This document shows positions 11,077 through 21,742 of a stretch of DNA of 64,000 bases, one piece after another. The position numbers were made by a program, and so were the translations under genes. Position 1 is the first letter of the stretch; each line of letters starts with the position of its first letter. The notes beneath the pieces were generated by a model. That model made no database searches. It was given only the letters and a program-made list of their open reading frames with translations, and had not been told where the DNA came from. The stretch comes from Gliomastix tumulicola. Lineage: Eukaryota; Ascomycota; Sordariomycetes; Hypocreales; Bionectriaceae. The stretch covers positions 2,356,001-2,420,000 of the forward strand of contig BCHX01000008.1 in the NCBI GenBank assembly GCA_001599755.1, in the 5' to 3' direction.

Positions 11077-11134
11077 GATGCTGCCCTGGATGCTGCCCCT
11101 TGATCCCTGGACGCTGTCCCGGATGCTACCCTGG
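11077..11134. repeat. degenerate 12-bp tandem repeat
   Basis: About five imperfect copies of a GGATGCTGCCCT-like unit (variants GGACGCTGTCCC, GGATGCTACCCT). Noncoding by all other signs. Confidence 0.6.
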
Positions 11135-12355
11135 AGGTCGGGCGTCAACTGGAGGAGAAGCCCTCATTTGGGTTGCAAATCGCATCATGACCTTATCTTG
11201 CTGTTCGGTGGCATTCCGTTTCTGGCCTGTCGGTTTTTGATAAGGGCAGGCACACCGCCATCTGGTTGAACTATTTTTGGTGATTGGGGCGGTGTGATTG
11301 TACAAGAGATAGCATTCATCCCCTCAGCGATATCACACTGCGGTGATGTGATGCGATGTGATGGTGCGCTGCGTGTTGGTCCTCCAGGCACGATCTAGAC
11401 CTGTGCGTCAGCGCAGATGCATGCACTGGGTCGCGTGTCATATGTGGCCGCCTTCTACGGGCTGCCAGTGCCCTCCATCATGCACGATCCAAGCCTCATC
11501 TGGTTCTCGTCTCTGCAGGGCACTGCAGCTAGCATATGCAGGCTCTCGCGCAATCGCGGGCAACGGTTATGATCCCAACTACGATGTTCTCCCAGCTAAC
11601 TGACTGTTGCGACTTAATTGAGACATTCTCTTCAATAATTACCCCCGCAGTCAGCAGCTTCTGTTAAGCTTGATCTGGCTGGATTTCCGCGACGCCTCGG
11701 TGAAGCTAATGAATTATATTATTGAATTCCCAGTGGAAGGGGCGACGATGGGTCGTCTGGGGAAACCGTTAGCGCCAATGACGCACATCAATGGATGGCC
11801 AGGCTCCATCTCTCTCTGGAAGCTGGAGACAGCAGATCCAGATATGCGTTGTCTCGCAAGCATCTGCCCCTGCTCACAAGTCTGCTCGCTCCTCTAGGCT
11901 TCTGTGTGGTAATACTGCGCATCATCCGACACGAGGAGACACGCTGATATTTTGTGTCTCTCGGTGAAGACCCGGGGCCGGCAACAATAGCATCGTGATG
12001 TGCTCTCCGTCTCCATCGCCTATCATCGGATCGGGCTCGTCCGAGTGAGCCTCGGCCGACGACGCCTCCCCCACAAACCTCCTCCCCTTCACGGCCATGG
12101 CCCTTATCTACCCGCTCCGCTCCCCGCACTGCACCGGCTTCGTTCCTTCACTGATCGTGTGTTCTTGTGTATTGACCTTGTGCTCTATGTGCGAGAGGGG
12201 TCAAGTAATAGACAACGTGATAACTAGAGGTCAATTGCTTCACTGTCGTCTTCAAATCACCCCGAGACTCAGCATCCCCTAGACTCCGAGCTGGCCGATG
12301 AACTGACCGACGTTCCGGACTACGTATACTAACTGTCTAACTATTCACCGCCACC

Positions 12356-14315
12356 ATGCCTATCCGCCCTCTCTTCGCCGACGTCGAGATCCCCCTCATC
12401 GATCTCTGGTCCATGTACCTGGACCAACACAGGGACTACCCCGATGACCACAGTACACACACCGCTCCGCTCCTTAGTAACCCCCGTCTCACCCGTCATT
12501 CTCACAATGTCTAGACCTCCTCATCGACGGCGACACCGGCCGCGCCTACAACTACACCCAGATCCGAGACCTCTCCGTCTCCTTCGGCCGCGGCCTCATC
12601 CGCTCCTACGCCTGGTCCCGCGGCGACGTCCTCGCCTTCTACAGCCCAAACTCCATCGACACGCCCGTCCTGAACCTCGGCCTGCACTGGGCCGCGGGTA
12701 CCGCGTCCCCGGCGAACCCGACGTACACGGTCGACGAGCTCGCGCGGCAGCTGCAGGACTGCGGCGCGCGGCTCGTGGCCACGCAGGCGGCGCACCTGGA
12801 GAGCGTGCTGGCGGCGGTGCGGCAGATTGGGCTCCGGGAGAGGGATATCGTGCTGCTCGGGGATGAGCGGAGGGCTGGGTTCACGCATTGGACGGAGATC
12901 GCGGCCGAGGGCGAGGGGCTGACGGGGATCGCGAAGCCTCCGATCGACCCGAAGAAGGATGTGGCGTATCTGGTCTACAGCTCGGTGAGACCACCTGTCT
13001 GTCATATTGGTGTGAACTTGGAACTCACACACTAGTATCTAGGGAACGACCGGCCTGCCCAAGGGCGTGACACTCACGCACTACAACATGGTTGCCAATG
13101 CCATCCAGGCCAAGCGGTTCGACATCAAGGGTCTGAACTGGGACATCGATGCCCAGCTCGGCGTCCTCCCGCTATTCCACATTTACGTACAGCAGCCCCC
13201 CTTCCCCCACCCCCTCGTCCTCTAATCTCCTCCTATGCTGATCCTTCTGCTGTAGGGTCTCGCCGTGGTCCTGAATGTGACCTTCATCACCGGCGCCAAA
13301 TGCGTCGTCATGCCGCGCTGGGAGCTCGAGAAAGCCTGCGCCCTGATCCAGAACCACCGCCTCACGTGCGCCTACGTCCCGCCGCCCATCGTCCTCGCCC
13401 TCAGTAAAGACCCGATCGTGTCGCGGTACGACCTCTCGTCCATCCGCTGGATCAACGCCGCCGCGGCGCCCGTGTCCAGGGAGCTCGTCGACGCCGTGTG
13501 GGCGCGGCTCAAGATCGGCGTGAAGCAGGGGTACGGGCTGAGCGAGACGAGCCCGACCATCACGACGCAGCTGGCGGACGAGTGGGCGAGGTTCCAGGGG
13601 AGCGTCGGGAGGCTGTTCCCCAACATGAGGGCCAAGATCGTGGATCCCGAGGGGAACGAGGTTCCCGTGGGAAAGGTATGATGGCCTGTTTTTTTGGGGA
13701 GAAGACGGCACTGACGTGTGGATGTAACTAGACCGGCGAGCTCCTGGTAAAGGGCCCCAACGTCTTCAGCGGGTACTGGAACAGGCCGGATCTGCAGAAG
13801 GACACGTTCACCGAGGACGGCTGGTTCAAGACCGGCGACGTCTTCTACGTCGACGACAAGGGCAACTTCTACATCACCGACCGCATCAAGGAGCTGATCA
13901 AGTACAGTGCGTCGTCTTCCCTTTTCCTCTCCTCCTATCTGGGAGTGAATAGATAGATGGCTGACCCGCATCTTGACATACAGAAGGCTTCCAGGTGGCA
14001 CCGGCCGAGCTCGAGGACAAGCTGCACCGCCACCCCGCCATCGCCGATGTAGCAGTCGTCGGCGTCTGGAACAAGCAGGAGTACACCGAGGTGCCGCGGG
14101 CGTATGTCGTGCCCCATTCAGGACAGCCGGCCGACGACAAACTAGCGAGTGAGATCGCGTCCTGGCTGGCGGACAAGGTGGCACCGCCGAAGAAGCTGAG
14201 AGGCGGTGTCCGGTTCATAGACGCCATTCCCAAGAGCCAGTCGGGGAAGATCCTGAGGAGAATACTCAAGGAGCAGGCCAAGAAGGAGGACGAAGGCCCG
14301 AAGGCGAAGCTGTAG
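12356..14315 (+). CDS. 4-coumarate-CoA ligase-like acyl-CoA synthetase, peroxisomal
   Basis: ANL-superfamily adenylating enzyme that activates an aryl or fatty carboxylate to its CoA thioester. Exons are 12356-12452, 12515-12984, 13043-13186, 13256-13675, 13732-13906 and 13984-14315; all phases fit and give 545 residues. The start has a good context (CCACCATGCC). The AMP-binding P-loop YSSGTTGLPKG spans the exon 2/3 junction. Further motifs are GYGLSETSP, the TGD motif in GWFKTGDVFYVDD, ITDRIKELIKYKGFQVAPAE (hinge plus CoA tunnel), and the catalytic Lys in PKSQSGKILRR. The last three residues are AKL, a peroxisomal PTS1-type signal, so beta-oxidation or a secondary-metabolite side-chain pathway is likely. 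The true acyl substrate cannot be read from sequence. It converges on Atp11 with about 170 bp between the stops. Confidence 0.93.
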
Positions 14316-14489
14316 ACATCATCATAATGCGAGCCTCTCACACACAACGGTTGGGGAGGGAACTCGGAGTCGGTGGCTCGGCGCCTCATATCCAAAGTGT
14401 CGTCGATTCTTTATGGGCCCTATCTATGGTCGTTTATTACACGTAGGTGGTATTACAGATGTATCGTCGTCCCATCATGGCGGTCAAGT

Positions 14490-15755
14490 TCAGCCAATAC
14501 GCTCTGCCTCTTCCAGCAGCTTGTCCACTGTGAATCTCTCATCGCCCGTAGAAAACCAGTCGAGCAGCCTCCTCCGCTCCTCGGCCCTCTCCTTTCGCTC
14601 GCCCGTGAGCTCGCCCCCGCCCTCGGCGCCGGCCTCCCACCCGCCGTAGAACCTCTGGAGGCACATGACCAGCCACCGGGCCTGCTCGGGCGTGACCCCC
14701 CTCCCGTCCATGGTCTGCCCCTGCATCAGGACCAGGCCCCGCTCGTCGGCGAGATCAAGGTGGTGGGTGACGGTCGTGTGCGGCTGGGCGAACTCGCCGC
14801 GGATCTTGAACTCGGAGAGCTGCGTGAAGAGCACGGTGCTGGTGCGGCTGGGCGCGTCAAACGTCCACTGCAGGAAGTGTATCTCGGCGCCCTGGCTCTC
14901 GTGCGGGACGGGCAGGACGAACTGCGGCGCGGTCCGGGCGGCGTCCTCCATGGCCCGGTAGGTCGCCGCGGGGACGACGGCGCAGACGTTCTGCTCGGAT
15001 GAGGCGTGGCGGAGACGCCAGATGGCAGTGAGCTCCTTGTCGGGCAGATCGCGGGCCTTGGCGAGGTCGATGATGTCGTCGAGGCCCTTGACAGCAGGTC
15101 TCGACGCGTTCCGAGCGGCAGCTGAGAGGTCTGGTGATGATGAGCCTGACGAGGACGAGGCCGATGACGGCGGCGGCGGCGGCGGCGGCTGCTTGTCCTT
15201 GTTGGGCTGCGTCACCGGGGTGTTGGGTCCCTGGGGGGTCGTGATCGGTCGATCGGGAGAGGGCTCGGTCGGTTCTGAGAAGGGCGGCTCCCTGCCCGCA
15301 TTGGGCTGCTTGACTGTCGTCCCGGGCGCCTGCGGAATCTCAGTCGGGGGCGCATTGTTGTTGTTGTTGCCGTTCGCCGTCGCCTCGTCCTCCAGGTGCA
15401 GCGGGCCGCGATTCGGCTGGATGACGGACGTGTGTGGTGCCTGGGGGATGTGGGCGGCTTCGGGGAACTCGATGGCGTTGCGACGATGGTGATCGTGGAT
15501 CTTGCCCGCGTACGCGGTCCTGAGGTCGTCGATGGACGGGTGGCCTTCGATCTGCGCCTTGGCCTCGAGCTTGGCCCTGTACTTCTCGGTGATGGCATGG
15601 GATGGGTGGGCGGTTGCGAGCGAGCGGCTGATGGTGTCATGCACCTGGGCCCAGCGGCGCTGGTGATGGGCGCTGGCAGACGTCGGGGAGCGCAGAGGAG
15701 GTGCCAGAGCGTAGCGGCCGAGACGCCGCAGCGTTGGGATGCGAATTGAGGCCAT
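14490..15755 (-). CDS. atp11: mitochondrial F1-ATPase assembly chaperone Atp11
   Basis: Single-exon protein of 421 residues. Atp11 binds the free F1 beta subunit in the mitochondrial matrix and prevents its aggregation before assembly. I placed the start at MASIRIPTLRRLGRYALAPP because it opens an Arg-rich, acid-free mitochondrial presequence; an in-frame ATG 23 codons upstream gives a poor presequence. The C-terminal half shows the conserved block: GLDDIIDLAKARDL, IWRLRH, FVLPVPHESQGAEIHFLQWT, FTQLSEFKIRGEFAQPHTTV and GLVLMQGQ. The linker at about residues 100-215 is unusual: it holds three copies of a PQxPxTxVxQPN motif plus poly-Asn, poly-Pro and poly-Ser runs. Confidence 0.9.
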   Translation of the reverse strand: MASIRIPTLRRLGRYALAPPLRSPTSASAHHQRRWAQVHDTISRSLATAHPSHAITEKYRAKLEAKAQIEGHPSIDDLRTAYAGKIHDHHRRNAIEFPEAAHIPQAPHTSVIQPNRGPLHLEDEATANGNNNNNAPPTEIPQAPGTTVKQPNAGREPPFSEPTEPSPDRPITTPQGPNTPVTQPNKDKQPPPPPPPSSASSSSGSSSPDLSAAARNASRPAVKGLDDIIDLAKARDLPDKELTAIWRLRHASSEQNVCAVVPAATYRAMEDAARTAPQFVLPVPHESQGAEIHFLQWTFDAPSRTSTVLFTQLSEFKIRGEFAQPHTTVTHHLDLADERGLVLMQGQTMDGRGVTPEQARWLVMCLQRFYGGWEAGAEGGGELTGERKERAEERRRLLDWFSTGDERFTVDKLLEEAERIG

Positions 15756-16042
15756 GGTCGCTGTTGTCGGTGATGGAGGACGGTTGTGGCCTGGAGGTTC
15801 GTGAGCTTTCAAGCAGCGATCCAAAATTCTGTCGTCATTGACGCCGGGAGCTTTGCTCCGAGACGAGCTCCAGCGGGTCGGTTCTTACTAAGCAGGGACA
15901 CAAGTGGTTGACATAAACAGCACCACGCATTTTTCGACTCAAGGTGTTGGGCCTTTATGTCAGTTTCACTCACAGCGGTTGGAGATGCATTTACGTTTGG
16001 AACATGCTTGGATACCCGGCAGGTATCAATTGCGATCACAGC

Positions 16043-18091
16043 CTAGATTATTGTCACTCGTTCTACCTGCGTCGTCCCCTCCATGCATTCACTAGGCTTG
16101 AACGACGTCAAGGACAGCTGGCCAACCATCGAGTATTCTGAGCCCACGGGACGCAGGAGACAGGGCATATCGGCCCCCTTCAGAGCCCAGACAACATCAC
16201 CGCCCTTGATACGGTCGTCTTTGCGCCAGCTTGCCACCAGCTGTCCGTCGGACGTGAGCCCAACTCCGCTCCAGAGGGCGCTGCGTACCTTGGCGCTGAA
16301 CACGGCAAACCACGGACCGCCAATACCAGACAGGAACTGCTCCTCGTCGAACTCCCTGGTCCCCTCGATCATCTCGACCTGCGCCCGCAGCCTCGGGTCG
16401 TCATACGCCGGCCAGAACCGCTCCCACCCTTTCTGGAAGTATTCCGGGCTGACGTGCGGGCTTGTCCGTGGCAGGTGCTCGAGGCAGACCCGTCTGAGAG
16501 TTCGTAATTCCTCGATGCCTCCGCCGAGGTCGACGTCCTCAAACTCTTGTTCTCTGGTCCGTCGGTGGAGGCTGGCGCCGTCATCGCCAACGGTGAACGA
16601 CCTTGTGTAGAACACGGCGGCGACCTCTCCGAGCTTGATCCCGTCGGCAATGAGACGCCTGCTGTCGTCCGAGACCCCGATGTGCTGGAGTTTCGCGCTC
16701 GTCCAGTCGTCTTCAATCTCGGGACAGTGGTAAGTCCGCCAGTCTGTGACCCAGCTCGGGACGCCCTCCAAGTCTTTCCTAAAGCAGGCGCCGAGGCCAA
16801 AGCTGCCCGTGTTCCTGATCATGTACACCTCATACTTGTGGTAGACTTCTCCCAGTGGAGCGCTGTAGTCGGGTAGTAGCTCTACCGGTATAGGGCCGGA
16901 TCCAAGCAAGCCCAGCAGAGCATAGAGCAGATCGCGGTGATTCGTGGCGGCGAAGTTGCCCTTGATGGCTCGGAGAAGCCGCTGGAGATTCTGCGCTGTG
17001 TTTCTCCCGGCCGCGCCGGCCGCGCCAGTCTGCCTCAGATCTCTTGATACCTTGACCACGTCTATCAGGGCCTTGAGCTGCTGGATGGCCATGCGAAACC
17101 CGACACGCTGCAGGTGGTAGTCGAACTTGTAGCCGAGCATCTGCTCGCCGGCGTCTGGGAGAAGGATGCTCAGCTGCCGCCAAGGGATGGACCGGAATCC
17201 GACAAAGACCACCTGCGTGATCTTGGTGACGGCGACCTCCTGGATGATCCACGATCTGAAGAACCACTCTCGCTCGAAGAGCGCCCGCAGATGCTCGAAC
17301 TGGTCCACCCGAGGCGTCAGGAAGCCGTCCGCCGTGACTCTCCGCGTGGCCTGCTGATGGTCTTCGCGGCCCTCCAGCCAGGGCTCAAGCTCCTTGTATA
17401 TGTCGTAGAGGAGGTCCATGGCCTCCGTGGCGTGCGGCATCGGGTCCGCATGGTCATCCAGCCATATGACCATCGACGGCGCGCGCTCGTAGATCTCCCG
17501 CATGCGTGCCACCTGAATACTCTTCTCCTCCAGATCCTGCTGGTTGATGCACAGCGCGTCGATCCAGAAGTGCAGGAAGCACTGCCCCGGGTCTGCGGGC
17601 GAGATGTCGAGGTACACGGCATCGACTTTGGCCGCGTCGACCTCCATCTCCTCGAACAGCTCGCAGATGTGGCGTCGCACAAGGAGGTCTAGGACGCTCT
17701 TGGTCGTGGACGGCATGTCGCGGGGGAAGTGCGGGTCGGTGATGATTCTCTGCAGCAGCATGTGCCTCATGAACGCATTGCTGCGGAACAGCGGCGGCAG
17801 CGAGGGCGCGAGCCGGAACAGGATCGTCTGCATGTGCTGCAGGAACGCGTAGAGGTTGTGCGTCACGGCCTGGTCGACGCCGTTGAGACGGATGCGGGAG
17901 GTCCCCTTGGGGTCTCCCCAGGTGTAAGACAGGGAGGTGTAGGGCTCCCGAGTACTGTCATTGTCGCCAGCCTTGAGCGACACGTGCGATAACTCGCAGC
18001 GAGGCACCTGGTTGAATTCGCCTGGATAGATCTTGACTAGACGAATCTCCGAAGGGTCGGATTTCGACAGTGGCTTGTAGATTGATGGCAT
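16043..18091 (-). CDS. HET-domain protein
   Basis: Intronless 682-residue protein with an N-terminal heterokaryon-incompatibility (HET) domain. Visible signatures are YTSLSYTWGDP near residues 50-60, FWIDALCINQQDLEEKSIQV with the following MREIYERAPSMVIWLDD, and FRSWIIQEVAVTKITQVVF. The middle (NFAATNHRDLLYALLGLLG) is the usual HET-associated segment, and the C-terminus (ALWSGVGLTSDG, MVGQ) matches the common end of this class. HET proteins trigger cell death in non-self recognition; most members, including this one, have no assigned partner. It is transcribed away from the uncharacterised gene starting at 19018, with 926 bp between the starts. Confidence 0.92.
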   Translation of the reverse strand: MPSIYKPLSKSDPSEIRLVKIYPGEFNQVPRCELSHVSLKAGDNDSTREPYTSLSYTWGDPKGTSRIRLNGVDQAVTHNLYAFLQHMQTILFRLAPSLPPLFRSNAFMRHMLLQRIITDPHFPRDMPSTTKSVLDLLVRRHICELFEEMEVDAAKVDAVYLDISPADPGQCFLHFWIDALCINQQDLEEKSIQVARMREIYERAPSMVIWLDDHADPMPHATEAMDLLYDIYKELEPWLEGREDHQQATRRVTADGFLTPRVDQFEHLRALFEREWFFRSWIIQEVAVTKITQVVFVGFRSIPWRQLSILLPDAGEQMLGYKFDYHLQRVGFRMAIQQLKALIDVVKVSRDLRQTGAAGAAGRNTAQNLQRLLRAIKGNFAATNHRDLLYALLGLLGSGPIPVELLPDYSAPLGEVYHKYEVYMIRNTGSFGLGACFRKDLEGVPSWVTDWRTYHCPEIEDDWTSAKLQHIGVSDDSRRLIADGIKLGEVAAVFYTRSFTVGDDGASLHRRTREQEFEDVDLGGGIEELRTLRRVCLEHLPRTSPHVSPEYFQKGWERFWPAYDDPRLRAQVEMIEGTREFDEEQFLSGIGGPWFAVFSAKVRSALWSGVGLTSDGQLVASWRKDDRIKGGDVVWALKGADMPCLLRPVGSEYSMVGQLSLTSFKPSECMEGTTQVERVTII

Positions 18092-19017
18092 TTTGGCGTC
18101 TCTCAGAATGGCGGCACATCGACGGTGCTGTCAGTCAATCTGGAGGATGTCTCGCGGGGCGCCCTTATACATCGTTGGAGCAAATCCATGGATGCTTCAT
18201 CAGTGTGGCAGTGCTTTTCCACTCGGGCTGTGACCTGGGCCTCGCAAGGCTGACTGCATCTTCATTAAGCGCGGTGGTGAGAATCAAGGTAACTGGCTGG
18301 AATATACCAAAGTTGAGAGCTGCCATTGCATAATTCGTGTCATTGTGTGTCGACGGGATGTATCTGACGTTTCGCGTGTCACGCTCAGAATGAGCGCTGG
18401 GACACGGGCCTCACTGGACGTGTTAGTTGGCGATCATTGTGCAAGTTGACGATTATCCCACGCTTTGTGCACTGTCAAAACCAGCCAGTTTTAAGCTGCA
18501 CGCCATAAGGACGACTGGACTGTCGCCGAGATTAGGTGAGCCCCCTGACATATTAGTGATTCTGATAGACCTGTTCCGTATGCACATGAATTAACCGGTC
18601 ATACCGCGTTTCAAGAGTTTGATGCTACATCAAACAGCCCTATAGCTTCAATGGCCTGGCCCCCGACTCCGTACTGCAGCCTCAATGCTCCGGCCTCCCG
18701 CGGAGAGCGGAGGGTCCTGATGCACTCGAGCCCACTGAAACCCCAGAAACCTCTCCCTGATACGGCTCTCCTGACTCAGAATTGCCGACCATCAAGAATG
18801 AACGCGCGGCAATTCTTATTCAGATAAGATAATGCTGGCCGTAAATAGAGCAAGACAAAACAGTATAACTGTAGAATCATGCCCAAACACCCAATTCTGC
18901 GGACCTGCGTGCTTCTGGCTCCAGACGAGACAAACACCAGCCAGAGCCAAGGGCCCAAGACGTCGAGCCAGAAACAATCACTTTTAGCGCAGCCACTACA
19001 CTTCTTCGGCCCCTGAA
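18092..19017. other. divergent promoter region of HET gene and neighbour
   Basis: 926 bp between two divergent starts, so it should hold both promoters. No ORF or RNA gene is supported. Confidence 0.45.
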
Positions 19018-20796
19018 ATGCCCGTCCGGGCAGTCCTGCACGCTGTGTCGCGGGCTGTGTCGCCTGTGCCCAAGCCCAAGCTCCCTGACAGCGACGACGA
19101 CAGCAACAGCGGCTACAGGGATCTGCCACGCTATCAACCGCCCGAACCGCGTTCCCCTCCCACAGGGCCGCCGGGCGCCGCGTCCTCCATCTATTACAGC
19201 TACGATGACTCGTGGACGGCGCAGAGCTTAAATGGACTACAGAATGGCCAGCATGAGGAGGAGTGTGCACCGCCTCTCCCCCCGCGGAGGGCCGAACACG
19301 CCGCGATGCCTCGAATTGAGATTTCGGCGCAGGACTACGAGCCGCCTCCAGGCCCTCCGCCGGGATATTTTAACAGCAGCGCGCCGCCGTCAACTTCACC
19401 CTCGCCGCCAGTGTCCTCACCTCGGACTCCTGAGCTGGAAGCATCAAGAGACTCTTTCAACACACCTTCCATCAGTGACTTCGACGCTCAAGGGAACATC
19501 CACTACGACAACGATAACAACAGCAACAACATGAAGCTAGGAGAGCTCATTCCAGCCCTCGTCGCCCCTCATCTCCCTCCTCGGCCTCGGAGCGCCAACT
19601 CTTCCGCGGCTGCCCGCACACTCCTCCTCCCCAAACCCATCGCCATCCCGTCAGTCAACACGGAGCTCGGCAGCCCTTACATGCGCGCCTACCCACCCTG
19701 CCTCGGCGACCTTGGCATCCCCCAGGACACGTTCCTGCGCTTCCTCGACCGCCTGAACCGCGTGTCCGCCGCGAGCCCGCCCGTGGTGATGCTCGGCCTG
19801 GGCGCGTCCGTCGTCAGCCTGATCCCGGAGCCGACGACGGCCATCGTCGCCACGGCCGTCGACCTCACCTGCCAGGTCTCCGTCTACGCCATCTCCAAGG
19901 GCCGCACCGAGATCCTCCTCGCCGAGGCGAACAGGGAGATCTTTGGGCCCCGGGGTCTCAAGGTGCAGATCGCCAAGCTCGAGGCCGTGGCCAAGATTGC
20001 CGGCATCCCCGTCCTCGACGCCGAGGGCAAGCTCCTCTCCTCGAACCCTGACAAACAAAAGAAGAAGAAGGACATCGACGGGAACGCCGCGCCGCCGACG
20101 AGGCTGCTCGCGCCGCTCGAGGACATCCACGAGGTGCACACGCTGAGCGCGCAGCACCGTCGTCTGCGGGCGCTGGCGCCGTGGACGATGGCCCTCGAGT
20201 TTGAAGGCCTCCCGGACGTCTACGCCGTTGCCCAGGAGGGTGATCTGGACGAGACTCAGGCGCAGAGTGAGGAGAAGGACGGCGGCGGCGGCGGCGGCGG
20301 TGGTGGTGGTGGCATCAGCGCCATGGGGAAGCTGCACCAGTACGTGAGCGACTACCAGCGCAAGACGGGCGAGGAGAAGCTCATCAAGGGCCGCAAGAAA
20401 GCCCTCGATCGGTTGACGGAGAGCAGACAAAAGGCCCAGGAGAAGTACGAGAAGAAGCTGCGCGAGCTTGAGAAGGAAGAGTCCCGGCTCCAGGAGAAGA
20501 TTCTCAAGAAGACGGACAGCAGCAGTAGCACCAAGTCGGAGGAGAAGGAGCTTGAGAAGATCGTCACCAAGAAGACCGTCACCCTCCCCGAGGAACTGGA
20601 CAAGGAGATGGACAAGATACAGAGGAAGTATGAGAAGGATGATCAGGAGGAGAAGGGCATCAGGAGGATTCACTATCTGATCGTCACGGACAAGGACGAC
20701 ATTGAGCGACAGACGGAAAAGGGCAGCTTTGATGCTGAGAAGGTAGGGGAGCTTGCAAAGCAGGGCAACTTGGACGCGCCGCAAAAGACGTTCTAG
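19018..20796 (+). CDS. uncharacterised protein with Pro-rich N-terminus and C-terminal coiled coil
   Basis: Single-exon, 592 residues; I do not recognise a named family. Residues 1-160 are Pro/Ser-rich with PPxP-like stretches and probably disordered. Residues 210-345 form a compact conserved-looking block, including ASPPVVMLGLGASVVSLIPE and IVATAVDLTCQVSVYAISKG, a small-residue hydrophobic segment that could insert into a membrane. A segment near LRALAPWTMALEFEGLPDVY follows. Residues 422-433 are a run of twelve Gly. The rest is a highly charged Lys/Glu helix (KALDRLTESRQKAQEKYEKK) that should form a long coiled coil. The codon pattern and uninterrupted length support a real gene. Its divergent pairing with the HET gene suggests, without proving, a functional link. 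Confidence 0.75.
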   Translation: MPVRAVLHAVSRAVSPVPKPKLPDSDDDSNSGYRDLPRYQPPEPRSPPTGPPGAASSIYYSYDDSWTAQSLNGLQNGQHEEECAPPLPPRRAEHAAMPRIEISAQDYEPPPGPPPGYFNSSAPPSTSPSPPVSSPRTPELEASRDSFNTPSISDFDAQGNIHYDNDNNSNNMKLGELIPALVAPHLPPRPRSANSSAAARTLLLPKPIAIPSVNTELGSPYMRAYPPCLGDLGIPQDTFLRFLDRLNRVSAASPPVVMLGLGASVVSLIPEPTTAIVATAVDLTCQVSVYAISKGRTEILLAEANREIFGPRGLKVQIAKLEAVAKIAGIPVLDAEGKLLSSNPDKQKKKKDIDGNAAPPTRLLAPLEDIHEVHTLSAQHRRLRALAPWTMALEFEGLPDVYAVAQEGDLDETQAQSEEKDGGGGGGGGGGGISAMGKLHQYVSDYQRKTGEEKLIKGRKKALDRLTESRQKAQEKYEKKLRELEKEESRLQEKILKKTDSSSSTKSEEKELEKIVTKKTVTLPEELDKEMDKIQRKYEKDDQEEKGIRRIHYLIVTDKDDIERQTEKGSFDAEKVGELAKQGNLDAPQKTF

Positions 20797-21742
20797 ATAG
20801 ACTGATACCCATTTGTTTTATGAATGTTTTCTACTGTCTGCACAGTTGTTTCCCACCTACCTTCGCAGCAACCTGTGCTAACATAATGGTATGACCGCAC
20901 ACACTGATATATTGATCCCAAGCGAGCCACTCGCGCAGTATCATATACGCCGCGGATATCTGCCATAATGGATTGGCCAGCGGCGGTTGAGGGTCTCGAT
21001 CGAAACTTCATACTCGATGAATGACGATGTGTCCTGCACGTCGACGAAAAGAGACGCATATTTCCCCTTGGCCCCCAATTGGCCCCCCAAACACTGGGCT
21101 GCAGTAGCTGTCCGACACTGTTCCAGTGGACTGGTGTGCCTTGCCAAGCACAGACGTGGCTGCAGTGTCCATCCCGTGTCCATCGACTCCATCCCCTCTT
21201 TGGAGGTAAAGAGGGGATGGTCGGCATTTGAATACTCCCTTCGTATGCCGAGCCCAATATTTTCTGACCACCACCACCTCTGACCATCCTCTGGGGCTGT
21301 ACAAAGTCAGCACATCTACCCCAGATCCTGGTCAATATTTGGGGTCCAAAGGGTCGTGGCTGGGGTTGATTCCTGCTTGGTACCTGTCAGACAACGGAAC
21401 TTTTGAGCATTGCTCACTCGCGCGCGGGAAGTTGGAGCTGAAGTGTGCCGTCTCTCTCCAAGATTTCTTGGTATATCCGTAGTTCCGATGCGTTTCCCCT
21501 CGAACGCTGGCAATAGTGACATGGGTTTGAGCAGGGTAGCTCATGAAGAACAGGGATGATATGTCATGATTCCGAGTGGGAGGGTAAGCTTACCAGGCCG
21601 TGTGTGTTGACATCTTAAGTCCGTCGGTCTGTGATATAAGAAAGCAGCGAGTCGCCGGCATGTAGACTCGTCTGGCCGACTAGCTGGCTGCTCGGGTGCC
21701 TCCACACGATCATATTCAGGCTATTTCCCCCGAAAGGTCACC
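20797..21742. other. intergenic, no gene seen
   Basis: About 950 bp between two plus-strand genes. The long minus-strand frame here lacks protein-like composition. Includes the amidohydrolase promoter. Confidence 0.4.

Larger units (their letters stand above)
10566..12355. other. divergent intergenic region, repeats only
   Basis: About 1.8 kb between the divergent dehydrogenase and acyl-CoA ligase genes. No gene is supported. It contains a (GTGA)6 run at 10719-10742, a (GAT)8 run at 10889-10913 and a degenerate 12-bp tandem repeat at 11077-11134. Confidence 0.45.

Noticed and set aside
19651..20784. 377-codon frame antisense to the coiled-coil protein
   Set aside because: Leu/Arg-rich shadow of Lys/Glu codons on the sense strand, no domain.
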